Positions 63,670 through 64,000 of a stretch of DNA of 64,000 bases are shown one piece after another. Under the pieces are notes generated by a model that was given only the letters and a program-made list of their open reading frames with translations, did not search any database and was not told the origin of the DNA. Position 1 is the stretch's first letter, and each line of letters opens with the position of its first letter. The stretch is from positions 434,001 to 498,000 of the forward strand of contig NZ_JACJRU010000001.1 of NCBI RefSeq assembly GCF_014697425.1, in the 5' to 3' direction. The position numbers were made by a program, and so were the translations under genes. The DNA comes from Nostoc sp. FACHB-110. GTDB lineage: Bacteria; Cyanobacteriota; Cyanobacteriia; Cyanobacteriales; Nostocaceae.

Positions 63670-64000
63670 GGGTGTAGGGGTTTAAGGGTGTAGGGGGAAG
63701 AGATGAACATGATATCCCTCTTGAAACTTCTACCCTACAAGTTTACCGTGTCCACACAAGTCGAATTACCCCCCTTAATCCCCCCCTACGGTGTACACAC
63801 AAGTGGTAGCTGCAAGGGTTTCAGACGTTATAGCCTCCTTAAATTGTCATTACGAGCGCAGTGATAACGGAGCGAAGTAATCGCATAATCTCGTAGTTTT
63901 GGCGATTGCTTCGTCGTTCCTCCTCGCAATGACAGGTTTTCAGAGCGATCGCAAAACCGAAAGCTAGAATGACAAAACCAAACGATAGGTAGGATTTCAA
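63670..64000. other. Repeat-rich 3' end of the window
   Basis: Begins with TTAGGGGTGTAGGGGTTTAAGG-type purine repeats, then GTGTCCACACAAGT and GGTGTACACACAAGT direct-repeat units around runs of C, then the palindromic element at 63846-63933. No gene was recognised; the element of the right window edge is cut. Confidence 0.55.
63846..63933. repeat. Palindromic dispersed repeat (GTCATTACGAG type)
   Basis: GTCATTACGAG (63846-63856) and CTCGCAATGAC (63923-63933) are inverted ends with one mismatch; inside, GCGAAGTAATCGC (63872-63884) pairs with GCGATTGCTTCG (63902-63913). A two-armed palindrome of the type found in many cyanobacterial genomes. Confidence 0.75.

Noticed and set aside
1-64000. tRNA, rRNA, riboswitch, transposase, integrase, toxin-antitoxin pair or phage genes
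   Set aside because: I looked for cloverleaf-like GTTCRANYC segments, S-box-like leaders at the methionine genes, and transposase or recombinase motifs and found nothing I could support.

Overview
The window reads as chromosome (or a large replicon) of a filamentous, heterocystous-type cyanobacterium of the Nostoc/Anabaena/Calothrix kind. The evidence is the many GCGATCGC (HIP1) palindromes, moderate-to-low GC, several families of small inverted-repeat elements, very large multi-domain sensor kinases, cyanobacterial TPS/CHAT/DUF928/CHASE2 genes and an H-NOX protein carrying all the signature residues of the Nostoc protein. No rRNA, tRNA, CRISPR array, transposase or phage gene was recognised.

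Layout. 1-2.7 kb: the 3' part of a CBS-GAF-PAS-GGDEF-EAL cyclic-di-GMP protein. 2.9-7.2 kb (minus): a two-partner secretion pair, exoprotein plus its outer-membrane transporter. 8.3-21.8 kb (plus): a pilin-G/H-like secreted protein, then a row of a second TPS exoprotein, an exported TPR-CHAT protease-like protein, a repeat-bearing DUF928 protein, a CHASE2 hybrid kinase and a REC-kinase. 22.6-24.1 kb: decayed exopolysaccharide genes (truncated pyruvyl transferase and glycosyltransferase). 24.2-29.9 kb (minus): H-NOX, HNOBA hybrid kinase and REC-SpoIIE phosphatase, a gas (NO)-sensing operon. 31.0-36 kb: a tiny ribbon-helix-helix protein, a methyltransferase, methionine-salvage genes mtnB-mtnX-mtnD, cutA and a BASS transporter. 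36.1-39.5 kb: an exported arylsulfatase with its own exported formylglycine-generating enzyme.

40.3-41.5 kb holds a small glycine-rich hydrophobic protein and an unlisted-looking small peptide gene whose C-terminus is a microviridin core (TLKFPSDWED) behind a PFFAHFLE leader: an orphan graspetide precursor with no ATP-grasp ligase in the window. 41.9-46 kb carries oxidoreductases, a HAD phosphatase, a divergent pyrophosphatase and an SDR; 46.1-47.3 kb a GloVer-repeat exported protein.

47.8-63.7 kb is a large organosulfur-scavenging island. The minus-strand arm encodes an NtaA/DszA-type monooxygenase, an SsuD/SfnG-type monooxygenase and an AprA-like flavoprotein with a 2x[4Fe-4S] ferredoxin. 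The plus arm encodes a second SsuD/SfnG-type enzyme, a ferritin-like protein, an SsuA-like lipoprotein, three MetQ-like lipoproteins with one MetN ATPase (no permease gene), another DszA-type monooxygenase, a glutathione transferase and a DszC/SfnB-type flavoenzyme. A near-identical operator-like motif, ATCTACC-N4-TACCGTAG, lies in the divergent promoter at 52.7 kb and, inverted, before the DszC-like gene at 62.2 kb, suggesting one regulon. A 24-codon scar after metN looks like a metQ copy collapsed by recombination between two HIP1-like sites. Together with the methionine-salvage genes and the sulfatase/FGE pair, much of the window concerns obtaining or recycling sulfur from organic compounds. 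These functional statements are homology-based readings; substrates are not determined by the sequence.
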